Shown here: piece after piece, positions 40,051-51,346 of the stretch | How positions within the stretch are numbered: the first letter of the stretch is position 1 | Layout: every line of letters starts with the position of its first letter | Assembly: GCF_900105125.1 (NCBI RefSeq) | Contig: NZ_LT629750.1 | Span: 6,165,001-6,229,000 of the forward strand | Length of the DNA stretch: 64,000 nucleotides | DNA from: Bradyrhizobium canariense | GTDB lineage: Bacteria > Pseudomonadota > Alphaproteobacteria > Rhizobiales > Xanthobacteraceae | Direction: 5' to 3' | Notes under the pieces: model-generated | What the model was told of the DNA's origin: nothing | What the model saw: only the letters and a program-made list of their open reading frames with translations | The model's database searches: none | Position numbers and translations under genes: made by a program

Positions 40051-42381
40051 ATGCAGCTTGCAAGCCGATCCAGAGACCCCGATCAGGAGATGTCACCGTC
40101 GATTTCTGCGGGGCTGGTGGATTCGCTGTTCATGAATCCCGCGCCGATGATCTTCGGCGCGTGCGGCCCCGCGATTGCCGGCGCCGTGATCGCAGCGGTC
40201 ACTGGCGATGTCGTGATGTGGCTATGCGTGCCGCTGTTCGTGCTCGTGGGCCTGGCGCGTGCATGGCAGATGTACCGTTACAAACAGCGAAATTCTCCGC
40301 TGACCAGCATCGAAGCGGTGATTTGGGAAAAGCGATACCGGATCGGTGCGATCGCCTACGGGACGGCGCTCGGTATTTGGTCCCTCGCGGTATTGCTGCG
40401 GACCAACGATGCCGCCGCCCACATGCTCTGCACCACGACGGTGGTCGCCTATACGTCGGGAGGCGTTGGACGAACATTCGGCCGGCCTCGAATTTTCCAG
40501 TTGCAGGTTCTTCTGGCCTGCGGACCCTTGATCGCCGCGCTGATGTTTGTCGGCGGATCTTATCACCTCGCCCTCGCTCTGCTGAGCTTCGTTTTCTTCA
40601 TCGCTATCCGGCAGCTGACATCCAGTCTCCAGCGCATCTATCTGAACGCCTGGACCGCGCGCGAGCGGGAGGCGGCGCTCGCCGGCCAGTTTGACACGGC
40701 GCTGAACAACATGCCGCACGGGCTGTGCATGTTCCGCGCTGACGGCCGTCTTGCGGTCATGAATCATCGTTTCAGCGAAATGATGGATCTGTCGGACGAT
40801 CTGGTGCAGCACGGCGCGAGCGCGCCCGACATCATCGCGGCCTGCGTCAAGGCCGGTTCGATCACGGAAGCAAGCGGCAACATGATTCTCGCGGAAATCG
40901 AGAACACCCAGACGCGGGACATGATTACCGCCGATCCCGACGCCAACCGGGGACGCTCGCTGTCGTGGACGTTTCAGCCGATGGCCGGCGGCGGCGCTGT
41001 CGTGCTGCTCGAGGATATTACCGAGCGGCGCAATGCCGAGGCCAGGATCAGCCATCTGGCGCGCTATGACGAACTGACCGCGTTGCCTAACCGGCTGAAT
41101 TTCCGCGACGAGATCGGGCGTCTTCTCGCCATTCAGCAAGACGGCGCACAATTGTCGGCGCTGCTGTTTGTCGATCTCGACCAATTCAAGCAGGTTAATG
41201 ACACGCTGGGGCATCCCTGCGGCGACGAGCTGTTGTGCGCCGTGGCTGAACGCCTGCGCGGCATGCTGCGCCCTGAAGATTTTGTCGCGCGCTTCGGCGG
41301 CGACGAATTCGTGGTGTTTCAGCAGAACATTACATCGTCCGAAGATGCCGCAATTCTGGCACGACGCATCGTCGACCGCCTGAGCGAGCGATACAAGATC
41401 GACAATCATCTGGTCGAGATCGGCGCCAGCGTCGGCATCGCCCTGACGTCCAGCGGCGTCAATGCGGACACGCTGTTGAAGAATGCGGACATGGCGCTCT
41501 ATCGCGCCAAGGCCGATGGCCGCGGCACCTTCTGTTTCTTCCGCGACGAGATGGCGCAAACCGTCGAGTCCCGTCGCATTCTTGAGCTTGACCTGCGCAA
41601 GGCGCTGGCGAACGAGGAATTCGAGCTGTTCTATCAGCCGCTGGTCAATCTGAAATCCGGCCGGATATCGACCTGCGAAGCGTTGCTGCGCTGGAATCAT
41701 CCGCTGCGCGGCACGGTTTCGCCGATCGATATCATCCCGGTCGCCGAGGACATGGGCCTCATTATCGATCTCGGCCGATGGATTCTGCGCAAGGCCTGCA
41801 TGGAATGCATGAGATGGCCGGAAGGCGTCAGCGTCGCGGTCAATTTCTCGCCGCAGCAATTCCATCAGCGCGACGTGCTCAGCGAGGTTCGTTATGCGCT
41901 CGAGGTTTCAGGTCTCCCCGCGCACCGTCTCGAAATCGAGATCACCGAATCCTCGCTGCTGCGCAATACGCAACTGACCCATGACGTGCTGTCGCAGTTG
42001 AGCGCGATCGGCGTGCGGATATCGCTGGACGATTTCGGCACCGGCTATTCGAGCCTGAGCTATCTGCATAACTTCCCGCTGCAGAAGGTGAAGATCGACC
42101 GCTCGTTCCTGGAGGGGATCGATACCGATCGGCCGCTGACATTGTTGCGCGGCGTGGCGCGGCTTTCCGCCGATCTCGGCATGTCGGTCGTGGTCGAGGG
42201 CATCGAGACCAACGAGCAGCTCGAGCTGATCAGTGTCGACGGCACGGTCACCGAGGCGCAGGGCTACCTTTTCAGCCGGCCGGTTCCGTCGGTGCGGGTC
42301 CGGCAACTCCTGAACGCCTCGCATGGCCGCCATTTGCCCGACGAGCCCGTGCTCACGGTTCACTCACGCTCGATCGCCTAA
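40051..42381 (+). CDS. Membrane GGDEF-EAL c-di-GMP protein with PAS-like domain
   Basis: 776 residues. Several N-terminal membrane segments (AVIAAVTGDVVMWLCVPLFV, FVLVGLA; YHLALALLSFVFFIAI), then a PAS-like domain (ALNNMPHGLCMFRADGRLAV, MNHRFSEMM), then GGDEF with an intact signature (FARFGGDEFVVF, about residue 416), then EAL (CEALLRWNHP, about residue 543, with DDFGTGYSSLSYL and VEGIETNEQ). Both domains look catalytically competent, so it may make and break c-di-GMP. First of two genes inserted between tolB and pal on the plus strand. Confidence 0.95.
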   Translation: MQLASRSRDPDQEMSPSISAGLVDSLFMNPAPMIFGACGPAIAGAVIAAVTGDVVMWLCVPLFVLVGLARAWQMYRYKQRNSPLTSIEAVIWEKRYRIGAIAYGTALGIWSLAVLLRTNDAAAHMLCTTTVVAYTSGGVGRTFGRPRIFQLQVLLACGPLIAALMFVGGSYHLALALLSFVFFIAIRQLTSSLQRIYLNAWTAREREAALAGQFDTALNNMPHGLCMFRADGRLAVMNHRFSEMMDLSDDLVQHGASAPDIIAACVKAGSITEASGNMILAEIENTQTRDMITADPDANRGRSLSWTFQPMAGGGAVVLLEDITERRNAEARISHLARYDELTALPNRLNFRDEIGRLLAIQQDGAQLSALLFVDLDQFKQVNDTLGHPCGDELLCAVAERLRGMLRPEDFVARFGGDEFVVFQQNITSSEDAAILARRIVDRLSERYKIDNHLVEIGASVGIALTSSGVNADTLLKNADMALYRAKADGRGTFCFFRDEMAQTVESRRILELDLRKALANEEFELFYQPLVNLKSGRISTCEALLRWNHPLRGTVSPIDIIPVAEDMGLIIDLGRWILRKACMECMRWPEGVSVAVNFSPQQFHQRDVLSEVRYALEVSGLPAHRLEIEITESSLLRNTQLTHDVLSQLSAIGVRISLDDFGTGYSSLSYLHNFPLQKVKIDRSFLEGIDTDRPLTLLRGVARLSADLGMSVVVEGIETNEQLELISVDGTVTEAQGYLFSRPVPSVRVRQLLNASHGRHLPDEPVLTVHSRSIA

Positions 42382-42560
42382 ACTTCCCTGACGTAACATT
42401 GCTCGTCTCAGCGCCACCTCGACGCAAGATTGTTCCAGCGTCCATGGCGACATTTTTAGCGGTTGGATTAACCCTAACGCGGTGATGCCTTTGCGCCTTC
42501 GTTAAGAAGGTGTTAACGTCTTGTCACGCGTTGAGGTTGTTTGTGCTCGAGGAGTATCGT

Positions 42561-43301
42561 GTGGGATCGGTGGCCGAAGTATCTCCAGTAACCACTCCCC
42601 GGATCTCGGATCCCCTGGATCAAGTAGATTATCGTCTGGCCCGGACCCGCGAAGAAAAGGAAGAGATCTATAACCTTCGCTACCGGGCCTATCTGCGCGA
42701 GGGCGCAATCCGCTCCTCGGCCGATCAGCGCGTGACCGACGATTTTGACGACGCCCCGAACGCGTGGACATTCGGCGTTTATTTTCACGGCGAGCTTTAC
42801 AGCTCCATCAGGGTGAACGTGTTGACGCCGACATGGCGGACGTCGCCCTCGCTTGCGGTGTTTGGTGACATTCTTCAGCCCAAGTTGGATCAGGGGCTGG
42901 TTTTCATCGATTCAACGCGCTTCGTTGCTGACCCCGACAAGGTGAAAAACTTTCCCGAGCTTCCGTACGTGACGGCCCGGCTGGGTTCGACTGCCGGCGT
43001 CCATTTCAATGCCGACTACGGACTGGCGCCCGTTCGTGCCGAGCATCAGGCGTTTTATCGCCGGGTGTTTTTGCAGGAGACCTGGTGCGAGCCGCGCCTG
43101 TACCCGGGTCTCTTGAAGCCGGTCGGCTTGATGGCTGCGCATTATCCCACGGTGCGTGAGAAGGTGTTGGCCCGTTATCCATTTCTGCGTTCAAGCGCTT
43201 TCGAGCGGCGGATGCTGTTCCAGCGCGACGGCGAGCTTCCTTCGTCACCCGAGGCCGGCGTGACCTCGTTCGATCGCGCCTCGATCGTTCCCAATTCCTG
43301 A
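42561..43301 (+). CDS. FeeM-like N-acyl amino acid synthase / acyltransferase
   Basis: 246 residues from a GTG preceded by GAGGAG. DYRLARTREEKEEIYNLRYR, then AYLREGAI, and WTFGVYFHGELYSSIRVNVL fit the N-acyl amino acid synthase FeeM/autoinducer-synthase branch of the GNAT fold, which joins acyl-ACP acyl chains to an amine. Later motifs IDSTRFVADPD and PVRAEHQAFYRRVF agree. Product unknown; long-chain N-acyl amino acids act as signals or ornithine-type lipids. Follows the GGDEF-EAL gene on the same strand by about 180 bp. Confidence 0.8.
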   Translation: MGSVAEVSPVTTPRISDPLDQVDYRLARTREEKEEIYNLRYRAYLREGAIRSSADQRVTDDFDDAPNAWTFGVYFHGELYSSIRVNVLTPTWRTSPSLAVFGDILQPKLDQGLVFIDSTRFVADPDKVKNFPELPYVTARLGSTAGVHFNADYGLAPVRAEHQAFYRRVFLQETWCEPRLYPGLLKPVGLMAAHYPTVREKVLARYPFLRSSAFERRMLFQRDGELPSSPEAGVTSFDRASIVPNS

Positions 43302-43624
43302 CTAAAAGCTGGTCCGGCCACCCCCACCCAGGCGCTAGCCTTGGGAACGGGTAGCCTTGGAAACAGGTTCCCACTGACGAAGATGGCTTCGCGGGAACAA
43401 TTGGAATCTGAGTTTTTCCGAAAACACCGTGCTGTTGCCGCGCTGCAACTTGCCTCCACCCTCGCGCCACATTTACAACCCATTAACCATCGCGGTCGCT
43501 ATTCGCCGTTTGGGGGCATTTGACCGGCCTTGGCAACACCCCGTCAAGGTTGACGGAACGTTCGCTTAACCAACCCCCTGTAGACCGGATGACAGTTGAA
43601 AAACGCGAGCGTGGAGGCTCCGGA
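43302..43624. other. Upstream region of pal
   Basis: About 320 bp without a gene. A perfect inverted repeat CCGTCAA-GG-TTGACGG lies at 43541-43556, about 70 bp before pal, and could be a regulatory site. Pal therefore seems to have its own promoter rather than reading through from tolB. Confidence 0.45.
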
Positions 43625-44116
43625 ATGAAATCTCAGATGCGAATCCTCCAGGGATTGAAGCTGGCCGCGGTGCTGGCGGTGGCGCTGTCGATGGGCGCCT
43701 GCGCCAACAAGAACCTTGGCGCCGATGGCGCAATGGCAAGCGCGGCAACCCCGGGCAGCCAGCAGGACTTCGTGGTCAATGTCGGCGACCGCGTGTTCTT
43801 CGAGAGCGACCAGACCGATTTGAGCCCGCAGGCGATCGCGACCCTGGAAAAGCAGGCGCAATGGCTGCAGGCCTATCCGCGCTATTCATTTACCATCGAG
43901 GGCCATGCGGACGAGCGTGGCACCCGTGAATACAACATCGCGCTCGGGGCGCGCCGTGCCCAGTCGGTTCGGACCTTCCTGGCATCGCGCGGCATTGACG
44001 CCGGCCGCATGCGGACGATCTCCTACGGCAAGGAACGCCCGGTCGCGGTCTGCAATGACATCTCGTGCTGGTCGCAGAATCGTCGCGCCGTCACGGTGCT
44101 GAACGCCAGCTCTTAA
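43625..44116 (+). CDS. pal: Pal, peptidoglycan-associated lipoprotein
   Basis: 163 residues after GGAGGCTCCGGA. Lipoprotein signal peptide (LKLAAVLAVALSMGAC, lipidated Cys26) and an OmpA-like peptidoglycan-binding domain (RVFFESDQTDL, FTIEGHADERGTREYNIALG, ARRAQSV, ISYGKERP). Anchored in the outer membrane; binds TolB and peptidoglycan. A strong terminator follows. Confidence 0.97.
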   Translation: MKSQMRILQGLKLAAVLAVALSMGACANKNLGADGAMASAATPGSQQDFVVNVGDRVFFESDQTDLSPQAIATLEKQAQWLQAYPRYSFTIEGHADERGTREYNIALGARRAQSVRTFLASRGIDAGRMRTISYGKERPVAVCNDISCWSQNRRAVTVLNASS

Positions 44117-44145
44117 GGGCGCGCTTGAGCTATCAGATTACATGG

Positions 44146-44175
44146 CCGGCGCCCTCGGGCGCCGGTTTTGTTTTT
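44146..44175 (+). terminator. Rho-independent terminator after pal
   Basis: CCGGCGCC-CTCG-GGCGCCGG, an 8-bp perfect stem, followed by TTTTGTTTTT. Confidence 0.92.
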
Positions 44176-44281
44176 AGTGACTGGATTCAAGCACATGTTT
44201 GTATCAGTCACATTTTTGGCGTACTCCCTCACTCAATGTACGTCGCTTCCGATGTCAGGCTGATTTCGTCGTCAGGGCAAA

Positions 44282-45304
44282 ATGTCATCCAGATTTCATA
44301 GAGTTACTTGGGCCGCAGCATTCTTCGGAATGCTGGCGCTTGGTTCGTTGGCGGTTTCTTCGCAAGCCCTGGCGCAATCCGACGACGGCGACCCGGAGAT
44401 GCGAATCCAGCAGCTTGAGAATCAGCTACGGCAGCTCACCGGACAGAATGAGGAGCTGCAACATCAGAACCAGCAGCTCCAGGATCGTTTGAGGATGCTC
44501 CAGGGCGGCGCGCAAGCCGGCCCCGCAGGTCAATCTCCGGTCGCCCAGCCCGGCGTGGCTGCGCTGCCCCCGCCGCAGCCGAACCCGAACTATGGGCAGC
44601 CCGCGCCTCAGCCGGGTTATGGCCAGCAGCAGATTGCTGCCCCGGCGCCGATCTATCAGGAGGAAGCCCCAGTTCAGGGCCGTCGCCGCGGCGATGCCTT
44701 CGATCCCAGCCAGAATCCCAATGCTCCCGGCTCCCCGCGCGCGCTTGGCGGCGGCCAGATGCCGCTGGCGAACGAGGCGCCTGTCGGCGCGCCCGGCGGG
44801 CGCAGCCCGGGTGAGCCGCTCAATCTCGGATATCCCGGTGCGAACACCGGTGGCGCCCTGCCACCGTCAGGTGGTCCCAGCCCCGGCGCGGGTAGCGGAC
44901 TGACCACCTTGCCGCCCTCGGCGACACCGCGTGACGAGTTCGATCTCGGCATCGGCTACATGGAGCGCAAGGATTACGCGCTCGCGGAACAGACCATGCG
45001 CAACTTCGCGCAAAAATATCCCAGCGATCCGATGGTCGCGGATTCGCAATACTGGCTGGGCGAGAGCCTGTTCCAGCGCCAGCAATATCGCGATGCTGCC
45101 GAAGCGTTCCTCGCGGTGACCACCAAATTCGACAAATCGGCCAAGGCCCCGGATGCGTTGCTGCGGCTGGGACAGTCGCTGGCGGCTCTGAAAGAGAAAG
45201 AGGCCGCCTGCGCTGCTTTTGGCGAGGTCACGCGGAAATATCCCCGCGCCTCGAACGGTGTCAAAACCGCCGTGGATCGGGAGCAGAAGCGGACCAAGTG
45301 CTGA
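44282..45304 (+). CDS. cpoB: CpoB (YbgF), periplasmic Tol-associated TPR protein
   Basis: 340 residues. Signal peptide ending SSQALAQ (about residue 32), a coiled-coil trimerisation segment (MRIQQLENQLRQLTGQNEEL ... QLQDRLRML), a long Pro/Gly/Ala-rich linker (80-210), and C-terminal TPRs (EFDLGIGYMERKDYALAEQT, YWLGESLFQRQQYRDAAEAF, PDALLRLGQSLAAL). CpoB coordinates peptidoglycan synthesis with Tol-driven constriction. The linker is longer than in E. coli. Confidence 0.93.
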   Translation: MSSRFHRVTWAAAFFGMLALGSLAVSSQALAQSDDGDPEMRIQQLENQLRQLTGQNEELQHQNQQLQDRLRMLQGGAQAGPAGQSPVAQPGVAALPPPQPNPNYGQPAPQPGYGQQQIAAPAPIYQEEAPVQGRRRGDAFDPSQNPNAPGSPRALGGGQMPLANEAPVGAPGGRSPGEPLNLGYPGANTGGALPPSGGPSPGAGSGLTTLPPSATPRDEFDLGIGYMERKDYALAEQTMRNFAQKYPSDPMVADSQYWLGESLFQRQQYRDAAEAFLAVTTKFDKSAKAPDALLRLGQSLAALKEKEAACAAFGEVTRKYPRASNGVKTAVDREQKRTKC

Positions 45305-45372
45305 GTGCCGGAGGCGGCTTCATATGACGCTGGGCTGGGGCGCATCTCGGCATAAATAGGCTGGGTTATGCC

Positions 45373-46440
45373 ATGCCCGACGACGACCATTCGGTGATCT
45401 CGGCGAGGGATGCAAAACGTCTGTTCGCGGACTGGAAAGACGTGCCGGCGATCGTGCTTGCGGTTTCCGGCGGTCCCGATTCCATCGCGCTGATGTGGCT
45501 TGCGGCGCGCTGGCGCAGGAATCTGGCGCGCGGGCCGCGTCTCATCGCGGTCACCGTCGATCATGGTTTGCGTGCGGAGGCCGCGCGCGAGGCGCGCGAC
45601 GTCAAGCGGCTGGCGCGGGCGCTCGATCTGCCGCATCGGACGGTGCGCTGGAACGGCGCCAAACCAAAGACCGGGTTGCCGGCGGCGGCGCGGGCCGCGC
45701 GATACCAATTGCTGGCGCAGGCGGCGCGGACGTCAGGCGCGACCCATATTCTCACCGCGCATACCCGCGACGATCAGGCCGAGACGCTGTTGATGCGCAT
45801 GTTGCGCGGCAGCGGCATCGCCGGTCTTGCGGCGATGGCCCGGCAATCCGAGCGGGACGGCGTACTTCTCGCGCGTCCGTTTCTGCATATTTCCAAATCG
45901 CAACTCGTGGCTACGCTTAACAGGGCAAAGATCGGCTTCGCCGACGATCCGACCAATCGCGACATGAATTTCACCCGGCCAAGGCTGCGCGCCTTGCTGC
46001 CGGCGCTCGCGGCCGAGGGCGGCGATGCCCGCAATCTGGCGCGGCTGGCCTCACGACTCGCGCGGGCCAATGCGGCGGTAGAAGTTCTGGCCGATGGCGC
46101 CGAGCGTTATCTCGCATTGAGGGAGCGTGAAGCCTCACGTCCCGGCTTTGACGCCGGGATCGCCGGCTTCAAGGTCTTTGACTTCGAGGCTTTTGCCGCT
46201 GTCCCGGAGGAAGTCCGCGTCCGCTTGTTGCAACGTGCGATCGATCGTTTCGGCCCTGAGGGGCCGGCGGAACTTGGCAAGGTCGAAGCGTTGCTGTCGG
46301 CACTGGATCGGGCTAGCGCGACAACAACCGGAGGGAAGCGGCCAAAGCTGAAGCAGACGCTGGCCGGCGCCTTGATCAGCCTGGTCGACGGTCGAATCCG
46401 CATCGAGCAGGCACCACCCCGCCGCCGGCGGGGAGACTGA
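45373..46440 (+). CDS. tilS: TilS, tRNA(Ile)-lysidine synthase
   Basis: 355 residues. PP-loop ATP pyrophosphatase motif AVSGGPDSIAL (SGGPDS 32-37), VDHGLR and HTRDDQAETLLMRML. Converts C34 of tRNA-Ile(CAU) to lysidine, so it reads AUA; essential. Sits between cpoB and ftsH as in many alphaproteobacteria. Lacks an obvious full C-terminal TilS domain, as in other short forms. Confidence 0.95.
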   Translation: MPDDDHSVISARDAKRLFADWKDVPAIVLAVSGGPDSIALMWLAARWRRNLARGPRLIAVTVDHGLRAEAAREARDVKRLARALDLPHRTVRWNGAKPKTGLPAAARAARYQLLAQAARTSGATHILTAHTRDDQAETLLMRMLRGSGIAGLAAMARQSERDGVLLARPFLHISKSQLVATLNRAKIGFADDPTNRDMNFTRPRLRALLPALAAEGGDARNLARLASRLARANAAVEVLADGAERYLALREREASRPGFDAGIAGFKVFDFEAFAAVPEEVRVRLLQRAIDRFGPEGPAELGKVEALLSALDRASATTTGGKRPKLKQTLAGALISLVDGRIRIEQAPPRRRRGD

Positions 46441-46685
46441 ATCCGGGTCGTCGTTGCCCGATACCGGCTCGGAGCCTTAACCACCCTGGAAAACACCGGT
46501 CTCAACGCCATTATTTGAACGGGAACAGCGCTAAAATGCGCTAAATAGTCCTGCATGGTTCCCTTGGCAGCGACCGGGGCGACACCTAGATTGTAGAGCA
46601 GTCGACCAGGGGATTCCCTTGTGGCTATCCAAGGTTACTGCCAAGGACATAAGGCCGCGATCCGCGCGACCACGAAGGAAGATCG

Positions 46686-48608
<1,923 letters not shown>

Positions 48609-48631
48609 GTGAGCTTTCATTGGATTTGAAA

Positions 48632-48657
48632 ACGCGGCGGAAACGCCGCGTTTTTTT
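48632..48657 (+). terminator. Rho-independent terminator after ftsH
   Basis: ACGCGGCG-GAAA-CGCCGCGT, a perfect 8-bp stem with GNRA loop, followed by TTTTTT. Confidence 0.93.
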
Positions 48658-48812
48658 GTGGCGCGTCCAGTGAATTGCTTCCGCCTCGTCATGTTTATGG
48701 TTGGCGCGGATCTGCGCCTCATGGCATGTATCCGATCACAGCAAGAGCGCGGGCAGAACCGCGCCGGGCGCGGCCACCGCTGCGCGTGACCAAAACAGGG
48801 GAGGGGACGTCG

Positions 48813-50018
48813 ATGCGTTTCGTCACGAGACCTGCCGTCGTCTGCGCGCTGGCCGTGCTGACATGGCCCGCGGCATCTCGGTCCGCCGAGATGCGCGGCG
48901 TCACATCAACCGAAATCAAGATCGGCCAGACCATGCCTTATAGCGGGCCGGTCTCGGCGTTCGGTGCGCTCGGCAAGGGCGAGGTCGGCTATTTCAAGAT
49001 GATCAACGAGCGCGGCGGCATCAACGGCCGCAAGGTCAATTTGATCTCGCTCGATGACAGCTACGCGCCGCCGAAGACCGTGGAGCAGACCCGACGGCTG
49101 GTGGAGAGCGATGAAGTTGCGCTGATCTTCTCCCCGATCGGCACCGCGCACAACACCGCGATCGCGAAATATCTGCAGGGCAAGAACATCCCGCAACTAT
49201 TCATCGGCTCCGGTGCGTCGAAATTCGCCGACCTCGCGCAATACCCGCAGGCCACGCTGGGCGTGCAGGGGCCGTTCCGTTACGAGGCACGGCTCTACGC
49301 GCGCTATGCGCTGGCGAAAAATCCGGACGCCAAATTCGCCGTGATTTCGCAGAACGACGATTTCGGACGTGATTATCTGGCGGGCCTGAAGGACGTGCTC
49401 GGCGACAAATACGATTCCCTCGTCACCGCCGCGACCTATGAAATATCGGATCCGACTATCGACTCCCAGATCGTCAAGCTGAAAGCATCCGGCGCCGATG
49501 TGTTCATGATCGCGGCGACACCCAAATTCGCCGCCCAGTCGATCCGCAAGGCCTATGAGATCGGCTGGCGGCCGATGATTTTTCTGTCCAACGTCGCGGT
49601 GTGGATCTCCACGGTGATGCAGCCCGCGGGGCTGGAAGCCGGCGTCGGCATTCTTTCCACCGCCTATGTCAAGGATCCCGACGATCCCGCCTGGAAGGAC
49701 GATCCGGGCGTGAAGGAATGGCGGGAGTTCATGACCAGATACGTTCCGGACGCCGACCTGCACGACACCAATTACGTCAATGCCTACAACAGCGCGATGG
49801 CGCTTGAAGCCGTGCTCAAGGCCTGTGGCGACGATCTCTCCACCGAGAACATTCTCAAGCAGGCTTACGCCATTAGGGATCTGCAACTGCCGATGCTGCT
49901 GCCGGGTATCAAGATCAACACCAGCCCGACCGATCACGTTCCGGTCGACCAGATGCAGTTTATGCGCTTCAATGGCAAGAACTGGGATCGTTTTGGCGAG
50001 CTGCAGACCGGGAATTGA
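48813..50018 (+). CDS. Branched-chain amino-acid ABC transporter substrate-binding protein (LivJ-like)
   Basis: 401 residues from the ATG preceded by GGGAGGGGACG. Signal peptide ending SRSAE. Periplasmic-binding fold type I: TSTEIKIGQTMPYSGPVSAF, INERGGINGRKVNLISLDDS, TRRLVESDEVALIFSPIGTA. No permease or ATPase genes are adjacent, so it is an orphan binding protein, common in this group; ligand may be an aromatic or other organic acid rather than leucine. Confidence 0.9.
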   Translation: MRFVTRPAVVCALAVLTWPAASRSAEMRGVTSTEIKIGQTMPYSGPVSAFGALGKGEVGYFKMINERGGINGRKVNLISLDDSYAPPKTVEQTRRLVESDEVALIFSPIGTAHNTAIAKYLQGKNIPQLFIGSGASKFADLAQYPQATLGVQGPFRYEARLYARYALAKNPDAKFAVISQNDDFGRDYLAGLKDVLGDKYDSLVTAATYEISDPTIDSQIVKLKASGADVFMIAATPKFAAQSIRKAYEIGWRPMIFLSNVAVWISTVMQPAGLEAGVGILSTAYVKDPDDPAWKDDPGVKEWREFMTRYVPDADLHDTNYVNAYNSAMALEAVLKACGDDLSTENILKQAYAIRDLQLPMLLPGIKINTSPTDHVPVDQMQFMRFNGKNWDRFGELQTGN

Positions 50019-50033
50019 ATTTATGCACTGTCA

Positions 50034-50131
50034 TTCCGGGACGACGCAAAGCGGCGAACCTCAGATGTGCAATTGCACATCGGGGAATCTCGAGATTCCG
50101 GCTCTCGCGCTGCGCGCGATGCCGGAATAAC
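50034..50131. repeat. Intergenic double palindrome
   Basis: Two perfect palindromes lie side by side: GATGTGCAATTGCACATC (50064-50081) and GGAATCTCGAGATTCC (50084-50099), within sequence that recurs in diverged form at 54058-54172. A dispersed repeat family of this genus; between convergent genes. Confidence 0.7.
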
Positions 50132-50139
50132 GGCAGCTG

Positions 50140-51153
50140 TCAGCCCAGCTTGCCGACCTCGGTCTCCATCAGCGCCCAGCATTTCGTGCCGAGCTTTTCC
50201 TTCCAGATCGCATACACGCCGGGAAGTTTTGCGCGGAAAGCTGCCTGATCGACTTCGTTGAACACCAGCCCGCGCTTGACGAAATCGTCGCGCAGCTTCG
50301 CATTCAGCGCCGCCTGATCCTGGCGTTGCCGGCGGACATATTTGGTGAAATTGCGCTCGATCACGTCCTTGATATCCGGCGGCAGCGACTTCCAGACTGT
50401 GAGGTTGGCCATCGCGTTGAAGCCGGACCACATGTGATTGGTCATGTTGACATACTTCACCAGTTCGTAGAGCTTGAAACCCTCCAGGATCGCCAGCGGA
50501 TTTTCCTGCGCGTCGACCTTGCCGGTTTTCAGCGCATCGTAAATCTGGTTGGCGGATGTCGTCACCGGCTGGGCGCCGAACGCGCCAAACGTGTCGATCA
50601 TCATCTGCCCGGGTGGCACCCTGATTTTCATGCCGGCGAAATCCTCGGGCGTCGTGACCGCGCGCGGGATCGCCGCGACCTGCCGCATGCCGTTGTCGAA
50701 GCCAGCAACCGGAAACAGATACATGCCCTTGGCCGCCATCTCCTCGCCGATATAGGTACCGAGCGGACCGTCGATCGTCTTGTGGGCTTCGGCTGCTGAC
50801 TTGAACGCGAACGGCAATTGCTGCGCTTCGGCTGCCGGCACCACCGTGCCGATGATGCCGCCCATCAAGGTGAAGAACTGGATCTCGCCTGCGATCAGCA
50901 TCTTCAGCGCATCGGGATCGCCGCCCGGCAGCTTGTTGTTCTCGGCATAAACCGTGGTCTCGACCCGGCCATTGGTCTCGGCGCGCACAGCCTCCCACAT
51001 CGCGGTGAGGTTCTTGTGCAGCGTTCCGCTCGCGGCCTGATTGTGATATTGCGAAAACCTGTATTCGGCCGCGAGCGTCGGCCTGACGATCAGCGCCGAT
51101 CCCACCACCGCCGCGCCCGACAGTACCGACCGCCGTGTCCAGCCCTTGAGCAT
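50140..51153 (-). CDS. TRAP transporter substrate-binding protein (DctP family)
   Basis: 337 residues. Twin-arginine signal (TRRSVLSGAAVVGSALIV) ending TLAA. DctP fold: YRFSQYHNQAASGTLHKNLT, LPGGDPDALKMLIAGEIQFF, VPPGQMMIDTFGAFGAQPV. Captures a carboxylate or similar solute for a TRAP permease. No DctQ/DctM genes are in the window, so its permease lies elsewhere. Confidence 0.9.
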   Translation of the reverse strand: MLKGWTRRSVLSGAAVVGSALIVRPTLAAEYRFSQYHNQAASGTLHKNLTAMWEAVRAETNGRVETTVYAENNKLPGGDPDALKMLIAGEIQFFTLMGGIIGTVVPAAEAQQLPFAFKSAAEAHKTIDGPLGTYIGEEMAAKGMYLFPVAGFDNGMRQVAAIPRAVTTPEDFAGMKIRVPPGQMMIDTFGAFGAQPVTTSANQIYDALKTGKVDAQENPLAILEGFKLYELVKYVNMTNHMWSGFNAMANLTVWKSLPPDIKDVIERNFTKYVRRQRQDQAALNAKLRDDFVKRGLVFNEVDQAAFRAKLPGVYAIWKEKLGTKCWALMETEVGKLG

Positions 51154-51346
51154 CGCGTCCTCCCGATTCCGCCTCGTCGCGGGCGGTCATCAATTTGCGG
51201 CCGGACTGTCGTCGAAATCAGGTCCTTTCGCCACGAAAATCACAGCGCGAGGAGACCAAAGCTTAAGATTTCCTCAAGCCTATCGGCCTTAATGATGGAA
51301 GAGGCGCGTTGTCTGAGCCGCTTGTGGCACGCGCAAAGGATTCCGC

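Noticed and set aside
40222..41865. 547-codon open frame antisense to the GGDEF-EAL gene
   Set aside because: High-GC shadow without motifs; the plus-strand GGDEF and EAL signatures are intact.
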